Shown in pieces: positions 41,064 through 49,447 of a stretch of 64,000 nucleotides of DNA. The notes beneath the pieces are model-generated. The model saw only the letters and a program-made list of their open reading frames with translations. It made no database searches and was not told the origin of the DNA. The position numbers and the translations under genes are program-made. The stretch comes from CAZAPG01 sp964486935 (GTDB taxonomy: Bacteria; Chloroflexota; Anaerolineae; 4572-78; J111). Location of the stretch: NCBI GenBank assembly GCA_964486935.1, contig CAZAPG010000037.1:1-64000 (forward strand), given 5' to 3'. Within the stretch, counting starts at the first letter, position 1. The number at the start of each line of letters is the position of its first letter.

Positions 41064-42812
41064 TCACGCGCTCCATAGTAAAAAAGTTAGGACGATGATG
41101 AGTCCGCCGGCAATGCCGGCCACATTCCAATTGAGCTGTCCGGTTTGGGTGGCGCGCAGGGCCGTGGCCGTTTGCCGGGCGAGGCGGACGAGGTTGTGAT
41201 TGAGGGCCTCAAAGCCAAAATCAGCGCCGGCTGCGCGGGTCAACCATTGCAGCCGCCCGGCCAGCCACCCCAGGCGACCGCGCCACCACCACCCGGCCAA
41301 CCCCAGCATGACCACCAGTAAAGCGACGCCGGTAGCCGGCGCGGTCACAACTTCAATAATCACCTGCACCGTTGAGGCCGCGTGCAGGTGATGAAACGGC
41401 AGGGCGGCTGCCAGCAACCCGCCAAAGGGACCGGCCAGCAGCCAGGTAGTCAGGGCGCCAATAGCCAGCAGCAGCAGGGCGACCCGCATGGCCGTTGGCG
41501 CGTCGTGGGCGCGCCGAACCTGACCCGGCGCAAAGAAAACCAGCCAGACCATTCTGAAGGTGTAGAGCGCGGTCAATCCGGCTACGGCCAGCATGAGCAG
41601 GTAGGCCCAGCTGGGGCCGCGCGCCAGGCCGGCTTCCAGAATTAGCTCTTTGCTCCAGAAGCCGTTCAAAATTGGCAGTCCGGCCAGGGCCAGCGCGCCG
41701 GCCACAAATACATTGCGCACAAAGGGCATCTGCCGGCTCAGGCCGCCCATATCTCGCATATCCCGGCTGCCAATGGCGTGGATAATGGCCCCTGCGCCCA
41801 AAAAGAGGAGCGCTTTAAACACGGCGTGGCTGAGCAGATGAAACTGGCCGGCAAAAATCGCTCCCAGGCCCACCGCGTAAATCATGTAGCCCAGTTGGCT
41901 GATGGTTGAGTAAGCCAGCACTCGTTTGAGGTCGGTGGCTACCAGCGCCATTAGCGCCGCCAGCAGCGCGGAGAGAATACCCACTGCCATTACCAGAGTT
42001 GTCCAGCCGGGAACCGGGGCCAAGGCCGGATAAAAGCGAGCCAGCAGGTAGACCCCGGCATTGACCATGGTGGCGGCGTGAATGAGGGCGCTGACCGGGG
42101 TGGGCGCTTCCATGGCGTCGGGTAGCCAGGTGTGAAAGGGAACCTGGGCCGATTTGGCCGCTGCCGCCGCCAGAAAACCAAAGGCAATCAGGGCCAGCAC
42201 ATCCGGGGGCAACCGGTCAGCCTGCGCCAGAAAAACGCTAATCTGGTAGCTGCCCAGAAAGGTATAGGCCGCCAGCACTCCCACCAGCAGGCCAATGCCG
42301 CCAATCTGGGTCACAATCAAGGCCTTGATGCCGCCGGCTACGGCTTTGGGGTCATCATTGTGAAAGGAAATGAGGGCGTAAGAGCAAAAGGCGACCATTT
42401 CCCAAAAGAGAAAGAGCAGCAGCAGGCTGCCGGTCAACACCAGCCCGGCCATCGCCCCGATGAAGAGCAGCACTAGGGCGTAATAGCGGCCCAACTGCGC
42501 TTCGCCGCGCATGTAATCTACGGAGAAAATCACGGTCAGGCTGCCGATGACCGCCGCCACAATCGCCAGAAACACGCCCAGCCCATCGGGCACAAAGGTG
42601 AAGCTGCCAAAGAGAGCGCCGACCGGCAAACTGAGCGCGACCTCTGCCGAGGTTAAGGGCAGCAAGGCGATTGCGCTTAAGCCGGCCATTACCGAAAAAA
42701 CCACCGCCAGGGTATGTTGGGCGCGGGGATGCCGGTTGCCCACCCACCAAACGGCCAGCGCGCCCAGCCAGGGCAAGCCAATTGTCAGAATAATTAACCA
42801 GGCTGCCATCAT
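41064..42812 (-). CDS. Antiporter-like proton-pumping subunit (NuoL/HyfB-like)
   Basis: The 582-residue protein has about 15-16 membrane helices. The core contains LLFLFWEMVAFCSYALISF with the conserved helix-5 Glu, GGIKALIVTQIGG with the helix-7 Lys, VPFHTWLPDAMEAPTPVSALIHAATMV (about residues 220-246) and DLKRVLAYSTISQLGYM. The C-terminal region after residue 480 is shorter than NuoL's lateral-helix arm. Adjacent stop and start codons couple it to the NuoK-like gene. It is one of two ion-pumping subunits. Confidence 0.93.
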   Translation of the reverse strand: MMAAWLIILTIGLPWLGALAVWWVGNRHPRAQHTLAVVFSVMAGLSAIALLPLTSAEVALSLPVGALFGSFTFVPDGLGVFLAIVAAVIGSLTVIFSVDYMRGEAQLGRYYALVLLFIGAMAGLVLTGSLLLLFLFWEMVAFCSYALISFHNDDPKAVAGGIKALIVTQIGGIGLLVGVLAAYTFLGSYQISVFLAQADRLPPDVLALIAFGFLAAAAAKSAQVPFHTWLPDAMEAPTPVSALIHAATMVNAGVYLLARFYPALAPVPGWTTLVMAVGILSALLAALMALVATDLKRVLAYSTISQLGYMIYAVGLGAIFAGQFHLLSHAVFKALLFLGAGAIIHAIGSRDMRDMGGLSRQMPFVRNVFVAGALALAGLPILNGFWSKELILEAGLARGPSWAYLLMLAVAGLTALYTFRMVWLVFFAPGQVRRAHDAPTAMRVALLLLAIGALTTWLLAGPFGGLLAAALPFHHLHAASTVQVIIEVVTAPATGVALLVVMLGLAGWWWRGRLGWLAGRLQWLTRAAGADFGFEALNHNLVRLARQTATALRATQTGQLNWNVAGIAGGLIIVLTFLLWSA

Positions 42813-43127
42813 TCACCTCCGCAGGGTAGAAAGGGCTTTAACATCGAGCGCGCCAAAGTGGCGCTGAACCTGCACCGCCAGGGCCAGGCCGACAACGGCC
42901 ACAATGGTATCGGCCACAATTACGGTTGTGGCCAGGCTCTGGCCGATATTAAGGTGTCCGCTGCTTTGGCCGGCCATAACCAGGGCCAGCACCGCCGCTT
43001 TGACCAGAATTTGCAGGGCGATGACAATTTTTATTAGATTGCGGCTGATTAATAAACCGTAAAATCCAACGCCGAGCAGCCCCAGTACGGCGGCCAGAAT
43101 CACGTTTGGTCCGGGTGAAGTTAGCAT
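42813..43127 (-). CDS. NuoK/MnhC-like membrane subunit
   Basis: The 104-residue, three-helix protein has the NuoK/MnhC pattern: GLLGVGFYGLLISRNLIKIVIALQIL (about 16-41), a second helix around AAVLALVMAG, and ATTVIVADTIVAVVGLALAVQV. The membrane Glu typical of NuoK helix 2 is replaced here by Gln in ALQILV, while an Asp (IVADTI) remains in helix 3. It is coupled to the NuoJ-like gene by a TGATG overlap. Confidence 0.88.
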   Translation of the reverse strand: MLTSPGPNVILAAVLGLLGVGFYGLLISRNLIKIVIALQILVKAAVLALVMAGQSSGHLNIGQSLATTVIVADTIVAVVGLALAVQVQRHFGALDVKALSTLRR

Positions 43128-43690
43128 CAGGCATGTACCTCCTCTAAAACCGGTTCCGGGCTGGCCGACTCGACAACCGGCGGCTCAACCTCCGGTATTT
43201 CGACCTGCTGGGCCGGACTGACCTCCCCGGCCGGGCTTTTGATTTCAGCCAGCAGGCCCAACACGCCCAGCACGCCGCTGAAAATCAGCACAATCTGAAC
43301 CAGCATGTCAACCCCGCGCTGCTCCCACAACACGGCGGCAAAGGCCGGCTCGGAAATGGGCAGCGAAAGGCTGGCCAGGGGTAGCGATAGCCAGCCCAGC
43401 AGCAGCACAACCAGCAAAACCAGTCCCCAGGCCAGGGGTTGGGGCACCAGAGCGCGAAACGGCCCGGCCTGCTCGCCGGCAATGTTGATGGCAAACACAA
43501 ACAGCACCGTCACCAGCCCCGCGCCCACGCTCAGTTCAATGGCTGCAATTATGGGGGCTTCCAGCAGGTAAAGCAGGGTAGACAGCAGGGCGCTAACACT
43601 GGCTAACCATAGAGCCGCTGCCAGCAGCCGGGTTGCCCGAATTGCCTGAATGGCGCACAGGAGGATAGCGGCTACCAGAAAAATTTGCAT
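43127..43690 (-). CDS. NuoJ/MnhB-like membrane subunit, first gene of the hydrogenase operon
   Basis: GAGGAG precedes the ATG. The 187 residues form about five helices, with AALWLASVSALLSTLLYLLEAPIIAAIELSVGAGLVTVLFVF spanning about 26-67. The helix-3 Glu/Gly break (AIELSVGAG) is typical of NuoJ/MbhD-type proteins. The last 40 residues are an acidic, Pro-rich cytoplasmic tail (EVSPAQQVEIPEVEPP). It opens an operon that reads J, K, L, N, A-like, small subunit, C, large subunit, H, I, protease, GTPase. Confidence 0.88.
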   Translation of the reverse strand: MQIFLVAAILLCAIQAIRATRLLAAALWLASVSALLSTLLYLLEAPIIAAIELSVGAGLVTVLFVFAINIAGEQAGPFRALVPQPLAWGLVLLVVLLLGWLSLPLASLSLPISEPAFAAVLWEQRGVDMLVQIVLIFSGVLGVLGLLAEIKSPAGEVSPAQQVEIPEVEPPVVESASPEPVLEEVHA

Positions 43691-43722
43691 AGTTGGTTCT
43701 CCTCAAACGGTTGGTTTAAGCA

Positions 43723-43733
43723 GTCACAGTGAC
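43723..43733 (-). promoter_or_regulatory. Palindrome upstream of the hydrogenase operon
   Basis: GTCACAGTGAC is a perfect 5+1+5 palindrome 33-43 bases before the first hydrogenase ATG. Its place suits an operator, but no regulator is known. Confidence 0.35.
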
Positions 43734-43893
43734 CACAAAAAAACTAATTAGTTACAAATTTCACAAATTGATTTCCTGAACGACCCTTTGGAAAAACTGA
43801 ATAGCTGTTTGCTTGGTCGGGTGGAAAAGGCGTAAATAGGGCCGGGCCGCCCCGGAAGGCGGATAGCGCCTTTGGCAATTAACCGAAAATAAA

Positions 43894-43925
43894 ATCTCCC
43901 CAACACAATTTTTATGTGGGGAGAT
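43894..43925. terminator. CTCCCC hairpin
   Basis: ATCTCCCCA (43894-43902) pairs with TGGGGAGAT (43917-43925) around a 14-base, T-rich loop. A similar CTCCCC hairpin lies at 53309-53343. It may be a terminator or part of a shared repeat. Confidence 0.4.
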
Positions 43926-44203
43926 AAAATTCAGAATATTGCACTGGTTGAGTGACGCGGCAGGGTTCTTGCTGTTTGTCACGCCATTATTACAGATTCC
44001 GGATCAAGGGGGAGATATCCCCACATGCCATCTGTGCTCGACGGGCATGAAAACGACACTACTTTATGGCTTTGTTTGCGTGTTCCTACCTCGTTCTGGC
44101 ATTATTTGCTTTGGATCAGGTCAGCTTTTGCATCTGGCTTTAAGTGTGGAAAGCCGGTTATGGGTTCCCTCATTTTGTAGTATAGAAAGAAAATGTCTTG
44201 ACC

Positions 44204-44330
44204 GGTAGTGATAACTGTCATATTCTGGGCTGACGTTTGTCATACATTTTGGGGATGATAGCGCGCCCAACCGGCAAACCCGGCGCAGAATGACAATCGT
44301 CAGTAAAGTAAGATGACATGTGTCACTACC
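44204..44330. repeat. Inverted pair of tandem TGACA/TGTCA palindrome motifs
   Basis: The left arm at 44205-44243 begins GTAGTGA and contains two TGTCA half-palindromes 22 bases apart. The right arm (44290-44329) is the same motif reversed, ending TCACTAC. About 45 bases lie between the arms. A third copy is at 53482-53520. It may be a multi-site operator or a small inverted-repeat element. Confidence 0.6.
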
Positions 44331-44697
44331 CGCCGAGCCTGTTTTGGGTTATTCTAGATTGTGGGATATTAGAAATTTTTATTGATTTTGGGTTTCTATT
44401 CAGCAGATGCAATTTGGTTTGGCCCTTGATGATCGTTGAGGGATGAGAGGTCAAATTTTATCAGCTTGATAAACCGGTGAATGTAGATTGGCTTAAAGGT
44501 CAATTGCTATATTGTGGGTTCTGACTCATCTTCAGCCATCGGATAATAAAATATCCACTGCAATTATCTTCCGCGCTTGATACTCTCCAAATTTTAATCC
44601 TCCCAGCGTGTTTCCGGTACGCTCCTATTTTTCAAACCTTCTTTTCTGCGCCAGTTGTGGGTGATGTTCCACAATAGCGTTGCCTGCCTGCCATCAA

Positions 44698-44728
44698 GAC
44701 CTCAAAGGTTTCAAAAACCTTTGAGGTC
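44698..44728. repeat. Palindromic repeat, copy 1
   Basis: GACCTCAAAGGTTT (44698-44711), CAA, then the exact reverse complement (44715-44728). It is followed by TGGAGTAG. The near-identical copy at 53244-53274 shows that it is a dispersed repeat. It lies 53 bases before the first transporter gene and could also fold in its leader RNA. Confidence 0.7.
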
Positions 44729-44781
44729 TGGAGTAGCTACTTTAATTGAAGAGTCAACGCCATACCGATTAGCGAGGGATT

Positions 44782-45807
44782 ATGAATTTGTTGGACCATG
44801 CCCGCCTGGGCAGAGTTGAAACGCCTGCCAGATGGTGGGACAAATCATTTTCGGCCATTTTTCGGTTTCGAGAGACCAGTATCATTGCGGCTTTTCTTTT
44901 TTTGTGCCTGGTTTTTTGGTGGCAGAGTCCCGAGGTTTTTCTTAAGCCGGCCAATCTGGCGGTGATTATGCGCTTTATTGCCACCTTTGGATTTTTGGCC
45001 ATTGGCGAGGTATTGGTGATTATTACCGGCGGCATTGACCTGTCGGTTGGCTCGATGACTGCGCTAACCGGGGTGCTGGTGGCGCTGCTGATGATGAAAG
45101 GCGTCGGCTTTATCGCCCCGCTTGGCGCGGCGCCGGCCATTATTGTGGTGCTCACCTTTGCCGCGCTGGTGGGGTTGTGGCACGGTTTTTGCGTCACCAA
45201 GCTGCACATTCCGCCGTTTATCATCACTCTGGGCACCTGGCTGATGGCCCGGGGGCTGGCGGCTTTTATCACGCGCGGTTATCCCATTGTGTTTCCGTCG
45301 GACTTTCCGTTTTTGGTGTTGGGCCAGGGCCGAATTTTTCAAATCCCGGTTATGTTCATTATTTTGGCGGCGGTGGCTTTGCTGGCTTCTTTGCTGTTGA
45401 ATGCAACCACGTTGGGGCGTCACATTTACGCTGTGGGCGGCAATATCGAGGCGGCCCGCGTGTCGGGCATAGATGTTAACCGGGTGCGGATGTTTTGCTA
45501 CGCCGCCAGCGCGGTAATGGGCGGAATAGTTGGTATTCTGCTAGCCTCGCGGTTGGGGCAGGGCACGCCTACGGTTGGCGCGGCTTATGAACTATGGGCC
45601 ATCGCCGCAACGGTCATCGGCGGCACCAGCCTGTTTGGCGGCGAAGGGACGGTGCTGGGGGCCATTCTGGGCGCGGCCATTATGGGCGTGATGGTCAACG
45701 GAATGGTGTTGATTAACCTGTCGTCTTATCTGCAAGATGTGGTGCTGGGGATTGTGCTGGTAATTGCCGTAACCTACGATACCTGGCGGCGCCGGCGCCA
45801 GCGCTAG
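44782..45807 (+). CDS. ABC sugar-type permease 1 (RbsC/BPD_transp_2 family)
   Basis: The 341-residue protein has about ten membrane helices. It shows the family's ITGGIDLSVGSMTALTGVLVA near residue 78 and the late block GRHIYAVGGNIEAARVSGID followed by GTSLFGGEGTVLGAILGAA. These are typical of ribose/xylose/autoinducer-2-type permeases. The GAGGGA site sits just before the ATG. It starts an operon with one ATPase, a small secreted protein, a double binding protein and a second, different permease. A heterodimeric channel is therefore likely. Confidence 0.93.
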   Translation: MNLLDHARLGRVETPARWWDKSFSAIFRFRETSIIAAFLFLCLVFWWQSPEVFLKPANLAVIMRFIATFGFLAIGEVLVIITGGIDLSVGSMTALTGVLVALLMMKGVGFIAPLGAAPAIIVVLTFAALVGLWHGFCVTKLHIPPFIITLGTWLMARGLAAFITRGYPIVFPSDFPFLVLGQGRIFQIPVMFIILAAVALLASLLLNATTLGRHIYAVGGNIEAARVSGIDVNRVRMFCYAASAVMGGIVGILLASRLGQGTPTVGAAYELWAIAATVIGGTSLFGGEGTVLGAILGAAIMGVMVNGMVLINLSSYLQDVVLGIVLVIAVTYDTWRRRRQR

Positions 45808-45824
45808 ATTGTGGAGCGTAACCG

Positions 45825-46610
45825 ATGAAGGAACAGTCGCCTGTTGTTGAAATGCGTAACATCAAAAAGAACTTTGGCGCGGTTCAGGCCCTGCGAGGCG
45901 TGGACCTGGTTTTACATTCTGGCGAGGTGCTGGGGCTGGTGGGCGACAACGCCGCCGGAAAATCTACCCTGGTCAAGGTTCTCAGCGGGGCTTATCTGGC
46001 CGATGAGGGTGAAATTCTCATCGAGGCCCAAAAAAAATCCATCAGCAAGCCCGAAGATGCTCGCCGCCTGGGGATAGAAATGGTTTATCAGGATTTTGCC
46101 CTGGCCGATAACCTGGATGTGGCCGCCAATGTTTTTTTGGGCCGCGAGGCCGTGCGCTGGCGCTTAGGCCCTGTTAGGGTAATGAATAAGCAATTGATGG
46201 AGTTGCAGGCCCGGCAGGTGCTGGACAACCTCAAAATAGAAATCGACTCGGTGCGGCTCAAGGTAAAAAACCTGTCCGGCGGGCAGCGCCAGGCGGTTGC
46301 GATTGGCCGGGCGACCGCCTTCAACGCCAAGGTTATTATTATGGATGAGCCAACCGCCGCCCTGAGCGTGGCCGCCATCGGCCAGGTATTAGACTTGATC
46401 AGAATGTTAAAGGCGCAAGGCGTCTCGATTATTGTAATCAGCCACCGACTTGAAGATATTTATGCGGTGGGCGACCGGGTGATGGTGCTGCGCCACGGGC
46501 GCAAAGTGGCCGACTGCGAAATTAGCGGCGACATTCACCAGTTTCGCGAGCAAGTAGTGGCCTATATGATTGGCGCTCGCGATGATTTTGGCGAGTCGAA
46601 TGGCCGGTGA
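45825..46610 (+). CDS. ABC sugar-type ATPase, single-domain (FrcA-like)
   Basis: The 261-residue protein is one nucleotide-binding domain: Walker A GDNAAGKST (about 38-46), Q-loop VYQDF, signature LSGGQRQ, Walker B VIIMDEPT and switch His in ISHRLED. Most ribose-type importers have a fused double ATPase of about 500 residues; this one has a single domain, as in FrcA, and would act as a homodimer. It starts 17 bases after permease 1 and powers uptake by the two permeases. Confidence 0.93.
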   Translation: MKEQSPVVEMRNIKKNFGAVQALRGVDLVLHSGEVLGLVGDNAAGKSTLVKVLSGAYLADEGEILIEAQKKSISKPEDARRLGIEMVYQDFALADNLDVAANVFLGREAVRWRLGPVRVMNKQLMELQARQVLDNLKIEIDSVRLKVKNLSGGQRQAVAIGRATAFNAKVIIMDEPTAALSVAAIGQVLDLIRMLKAQGVSIIVISHRLEDIYAVGDRVMVLRHGRKVADCEISGDIHQFREQVVAYMIGARDDFGESNGR

Positions 46611-46689
46611 GTTACCCCAGACTGCAAAAGGTAAAAGTAAAAAATGTAAACCCTAACATTTTTAATAGTCAGGAAACAGGAGGTGTTCC

Positions 46690-47196
46690 ATGATAAAGTA
46701 TATCTTTCCGGTTGGCTCGCTGATAATTATTTTGATGTTTGCTTTTTACCCGCCTGCTTTTGCCAACAGGCCAGAGATAGATAGAGAATTTGTTCACAAT
46801 TCTGAATGGACTCTTGATTGCACCCAGTTGGGGTATGATTTCAAAGTTAGCATTGTTGAAAATGGTCACGTTAAGGTGACGACCTTCTTTGACAAGGATG
46901 ACAACCCTTACAAATTGACTCTGCAATCAACCTTTGTTGGAACCGGGACTAACTCGAAGACCGGCTCAAGAATTAAAAGCCAGTGGCACGGGAATGACAC
47001 GCTTGACCTGCGGCGAGGCGTGTACTCTGCCAGAGGGATTTTCTATCATTTCATCGTGCCCGGTCACGGCACCGTAGTGATTGATGTGGGCCACTTAACC
47101 ATCGACGCCGAGGGTAATGTTGAGTTCCACGGCAAGTCTGAGCCGCCATTTACGGAAAACGGCTCCTTTATCTGTGAGGGACTCGACGGCAAATAA
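46690..47196 (+). CDS. Small secreted protein of unknown function in the ABC operon
   Basis: AGGAGG precedes the ATG. The 168-residue product has a signal peptide (residues 1-26, hydrophobic core VGSLIIILMFAFYPPAFA, probable cut after AFA) and a mature domain of about 140 residues with a predicted beta-rich fold. Its two cysteines (DCTQL near 40 and FICEGL near the end) could form a disulfide. No lipobox or known family is seen. Lying between the ATPase and the binding protein, it may assist the importer outside the cell, but that rests on position alone. Confidence 0.72.
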   Translation: MIKYIFPVGSLIIILMFAFYPPAFANRPEIDREFVHNSEWTLDCTQLGYDFKVSIVENGHVKVTTFFDKDDNPYKLTLQSTFVGTGTNSKTGSRIKSQWHGNDTLDLRRGVYSARGIFYHFIVPGHGTVVIDVGHLTIDAEGNVEFHGKSEPPFTENGSFICEGLDGK

Positions 47197-47224
47197 TATT
47201 CAACATAAAAACAGGAGGATAACT

Positions 47225-47248
47225 ATGGTGGGATTGCACCAAAGGTAG
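47225..47248 (+). other. Seven-residue leader-type open frame before the binding-protein gene
   Basis: ATGGTGGGATTGCACCAAAG begins a frame encoding MVGLHQR and a TAG stop. AGGAGG (47213-47218) stands six bases before it. A real ribosome-binding site on such a short frame suggests a leader peptide or the remnant of a lost gene. It lies 55 bases before the binding-protein ATG. Confidence 0.4.
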
Positions 47249-47302
47249 TGGTCAACCGAAGAATTTAATTAGTTTGTTTGGTTCATAAGGAGGATAAGAA
47301 CC

Positions 47303-49354
47303 ATGAAACGCTTAAGCATCATGTTGTTTGTGTTGGTGCTGCTGGCGCTGGTAGCAGCCCAATGCCAACCGGCTGCGCCCCCGGAGGCAGAAGCTCCTGC
47401 CGAGGAGGAAGCTGCCGCCCCCCAGGAAGTTGCTCCGCCGGAATTCAAAGTAGTGGTGGTTGGTAAATCAGTTCACCCCTACTGGAGTAACGTTGAAAAG
47501 GGCGTGCGGGCCGCCGCCAAAGACCTGGGCCTAAAGGATGAGCAGGCCATCTTCTTTGTGCCGCCCACCGAAGACGTGGCCAAGCAAATTGAGACCCTGG
47601 AAACCTACATTGCCCAGAATGTGACCGGCATTGCCGTGGCCCCATCTGACCCCAACGCCCTGGAACCGGTGATGAAGAAAGCCGCAGACGCCGGCATCTT
47701 TGTGACCACCCTCGACACGCCCCCGGTTGAGAATTCCGTTTCGCTGGTTTACATCGGCACCGATAACTTCTCGGCCGGCAAGGTGGCAGGCGAGCAAATG
47801 GCAACGCTGCTGCCCGAAGGCGGCAAGGTGGGCATTGGCCGTGGTTCCGATACGGCCCTCAACGCCTTGCAGCGCACCGACGGCTTTCTGGAAGCCATCC
47901 AGGGCGCCAACCTCGAGGTGCTGGAGCCGGTGAATGACAAAGAAGACGCCGCCCGCGCGCTGGAGCTGGCTAACTCTGTCATCTCCGCCAACCCGGACCT
48001 GGCCGGCGCTTTTGGGGTGTACGCCTACAATGGCCCGGCCTGGGCTACCGCCATCAAAGAGGCCAACCAGGTGGGCAACATCAAGCTGGTTTGCTTTGAC
48101 GCCACCACCGACATCATCAACGGCATCAAAGAGGGCGTTATTAATGCAACCGTGGCCCAACGCGAATTTGATATGGGTTACAAGTCCGTTCAACTCATCC
48201 ACAAACTGGCTACCGAGGGCCAGACAAAAGCCTTTGCCGACATGCAGGTAGTCAATGGCATTATCGACACCGGCGTGGACGTGATTACCGCCGCCAACCT
48301 GAAGGATTACGAAGCCACCCTTGACGCCAAGGGCATTCCGCATGAGTGGACAACCGAAGGCTGGGAGCCTGTAGCCGCCCCGGTAGCCGAGGCAAAGCAC
48401 CCGGCCCTGGCCGACAACAAAATCACCATCGCCTGGATACCCAAGGCTCTCAACAACCCCGTGTTTGAACTGGGCCGCGACGGCGCGCTGGCCAAAGCCA
48501 AAGAGCTAACCGAGCAAGGCCCCTACGAGGTTGAAGTGCTGTATGTTGGCTCGGTGGCCTCGGATATGGCCGAGCAAGCCCGGGTAATGGAAGATATGAT
48601 TGCCCAAAATGTTGACGCCATCGGCGTTTCCTGCAACGACCCCGACGGCTGCATGGACCCCATCAACAAGGCCGTAGAAGCCGGCATCGAAGTGATGACC
48701 TGGGATTCCGACTCGCCTGACAGCAACCGCTTCACCTATCTGGGGGTCAGCAACTACGAAGGTGGCCGGGCCGCCGCCGACCTGCTGGTGCGGGCGATGG
48801 GCGCCGAAGGGAAAGTAGCCCTGCTGACCGGCGTACCCGGCGCGCTCAACCTTGAGGAACGCATCCGCGGCTTTACCGATGAAATCACCGAAAAGTACCC
48901 CGATATTGAAATTGTTACAACCGTGGCCTGCTACGACGACATCAACCAGGGCGTGCAGGTGGTTGAGGAAACCATGCTGGCCTACCCCGACCTGGATGGC
49001 TGGTTCTTTGTGGGCCTGTGGCCGCTCTTTGCCGAGCGCGGCTCGATGCCGATGTGGGAAGCCGCCGCGCTATCGGGCGATATGCAAACGGTGGCCTTTG
49101 ACACCCTGCCCATAGAACTGGAATACATGAAAGACGGTTACTTGCAAGGTCTGGTTGGCCAGAAATACTGGGGCTGGGGCTACGATACCGTGCAAATGCT
49201 CTACGACCGCATGGTAGAAGGCAAAGAGTTTGAAGACTGGACCGACTCCGGTATGGACATTGTGACCACCAACAACGTTGACGCCATGATTAAAGCCTGG
49301 GACACCCACGACTTCACCAAACCGCTGCCGGCGCCATACCCCAGCGGCAGTTGA
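47303..49354 (+). CDS. Lipoprotein with two fused sugar-type periplasmic-binding domains
   Basis: AAGGAGG precedes the ATG. The 683 residues comprise a lipoprotein signal (LVLLALVAAQC, Cys21, with an unusual Gln before the Cys), an Ala/Glu/Pro linker, and two complete type I binding domains of the ribose-binding class: about 50-345 (KVVVVGKSVHPYWSNVEKG) and about 373-665 (ITIAWIPKALNNPVFELGRDG). Both keep the family blocks IAQNVTGIAVAPSDPN / IAQNVDAIGVSCNDPD and EGGKVGIGRG / AEGKVALLTG. Normal family length is about 320. It captures sugar-like ligands outside the cell for the two flanking permeases. Confidence 0.92.
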   Translation: MKRLSIMLFVLVLLALVAAQCQPAAPPEAEAPAEEEAAAPQEVAPPEFKVVVVGKSVHPYWSNVEKGVRAAAKDLGLKDEQAIFFVPPTEDVAKQIETLETYIAQNVTGIAVAPSDPNALEPVMKKAADAGIFVTTLDTPPVENSVSLVYIGTDNFSAGKVAGEQMATLLPEGGKVGIGRGSDTALNALQRTDGFLEAIQGANLEVLEPVNDKEDAARALELANSVISANPDLAGAFGVYAYNGPAWATAIKEANQVGNIKLVCFDATTDIINGIKEGVINATVAQREFDMGYKSVQLIHKLATEGQTKAFADMQVVNGIIDTGVDVITAANLKDYEATLDAKGIPHEWTTEGWEPVAAPVAEAKHPALADNKITIAWIPKALNNPVFELGRDGALAKAKELTEQGPYEVEVLYVGSVASDMAEQARVMEDMIAQNVDAIGVSCNDPDGCMDPINKAVEAGIEVMTWDSDSPDSNRFTYLGVSNYEGGRAAADLLVRAMGAEGKVALLTGVPGALNLEERIRGFTDEITEKYPDIEIVTTVACYDDINQGVQVVEETMLAYPDLDGWFFVGLWPLFAERGSMPMWEAAALSGDMQTVAFDTLPIELEYMKDGYLQGLVGQKYWGWGYDTVQMLYDRMVEGKEFEDWTDSGMDIVTTNNVDAMIKAWDTHDFTKPLPAPYPSGS

Positions 49355-49447
49355 GGCTACCAACCCATCACCAGCTTCTAACCGCACAACCGGAGTGGGG
49401 GCGTGCAACCGCGCGCCCCCACATTGGCCCGCATAAAGGATTAGAGC

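Larger units (their letters stand above)
43691..44781. other. Long regulatory region between hydrogenase and ABC transporter operons
   Basis: Nearly 1.1 kb without a credible gene, between divergent operons. From left to right it holds a GTCAC-T-GTGAC-type palindrome near the hydrogenase start, an AACTAATTAGTT palindrome (43742-43753), a CTCCCC hairpin (43894-43925), a GGGGGAGATATCCCC near-palindrome at about 44008-44022, an inverted pair of tandem-palindrome motifs (44204-44330), and a 14-bp-stem repeat (44698-44728) just before the transporter. Confidence 0.6.

Noticed and set aside
43939..44208. An 89-residue open frame in the long intergenic region
   Set aside because: No ribosome-binding site, mixed composition unlike neighbouring genes, and it ends within the tandem-palindrome motif.
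44205..44243. A Pho box built from CTGTCAT repeats
   Set aside because: Pho boxes have 7-base repeats every 11 bases. Here the TGTCAT words are 22 bases apart with no middle unit, and the palindromic arrangement explains the sites better.
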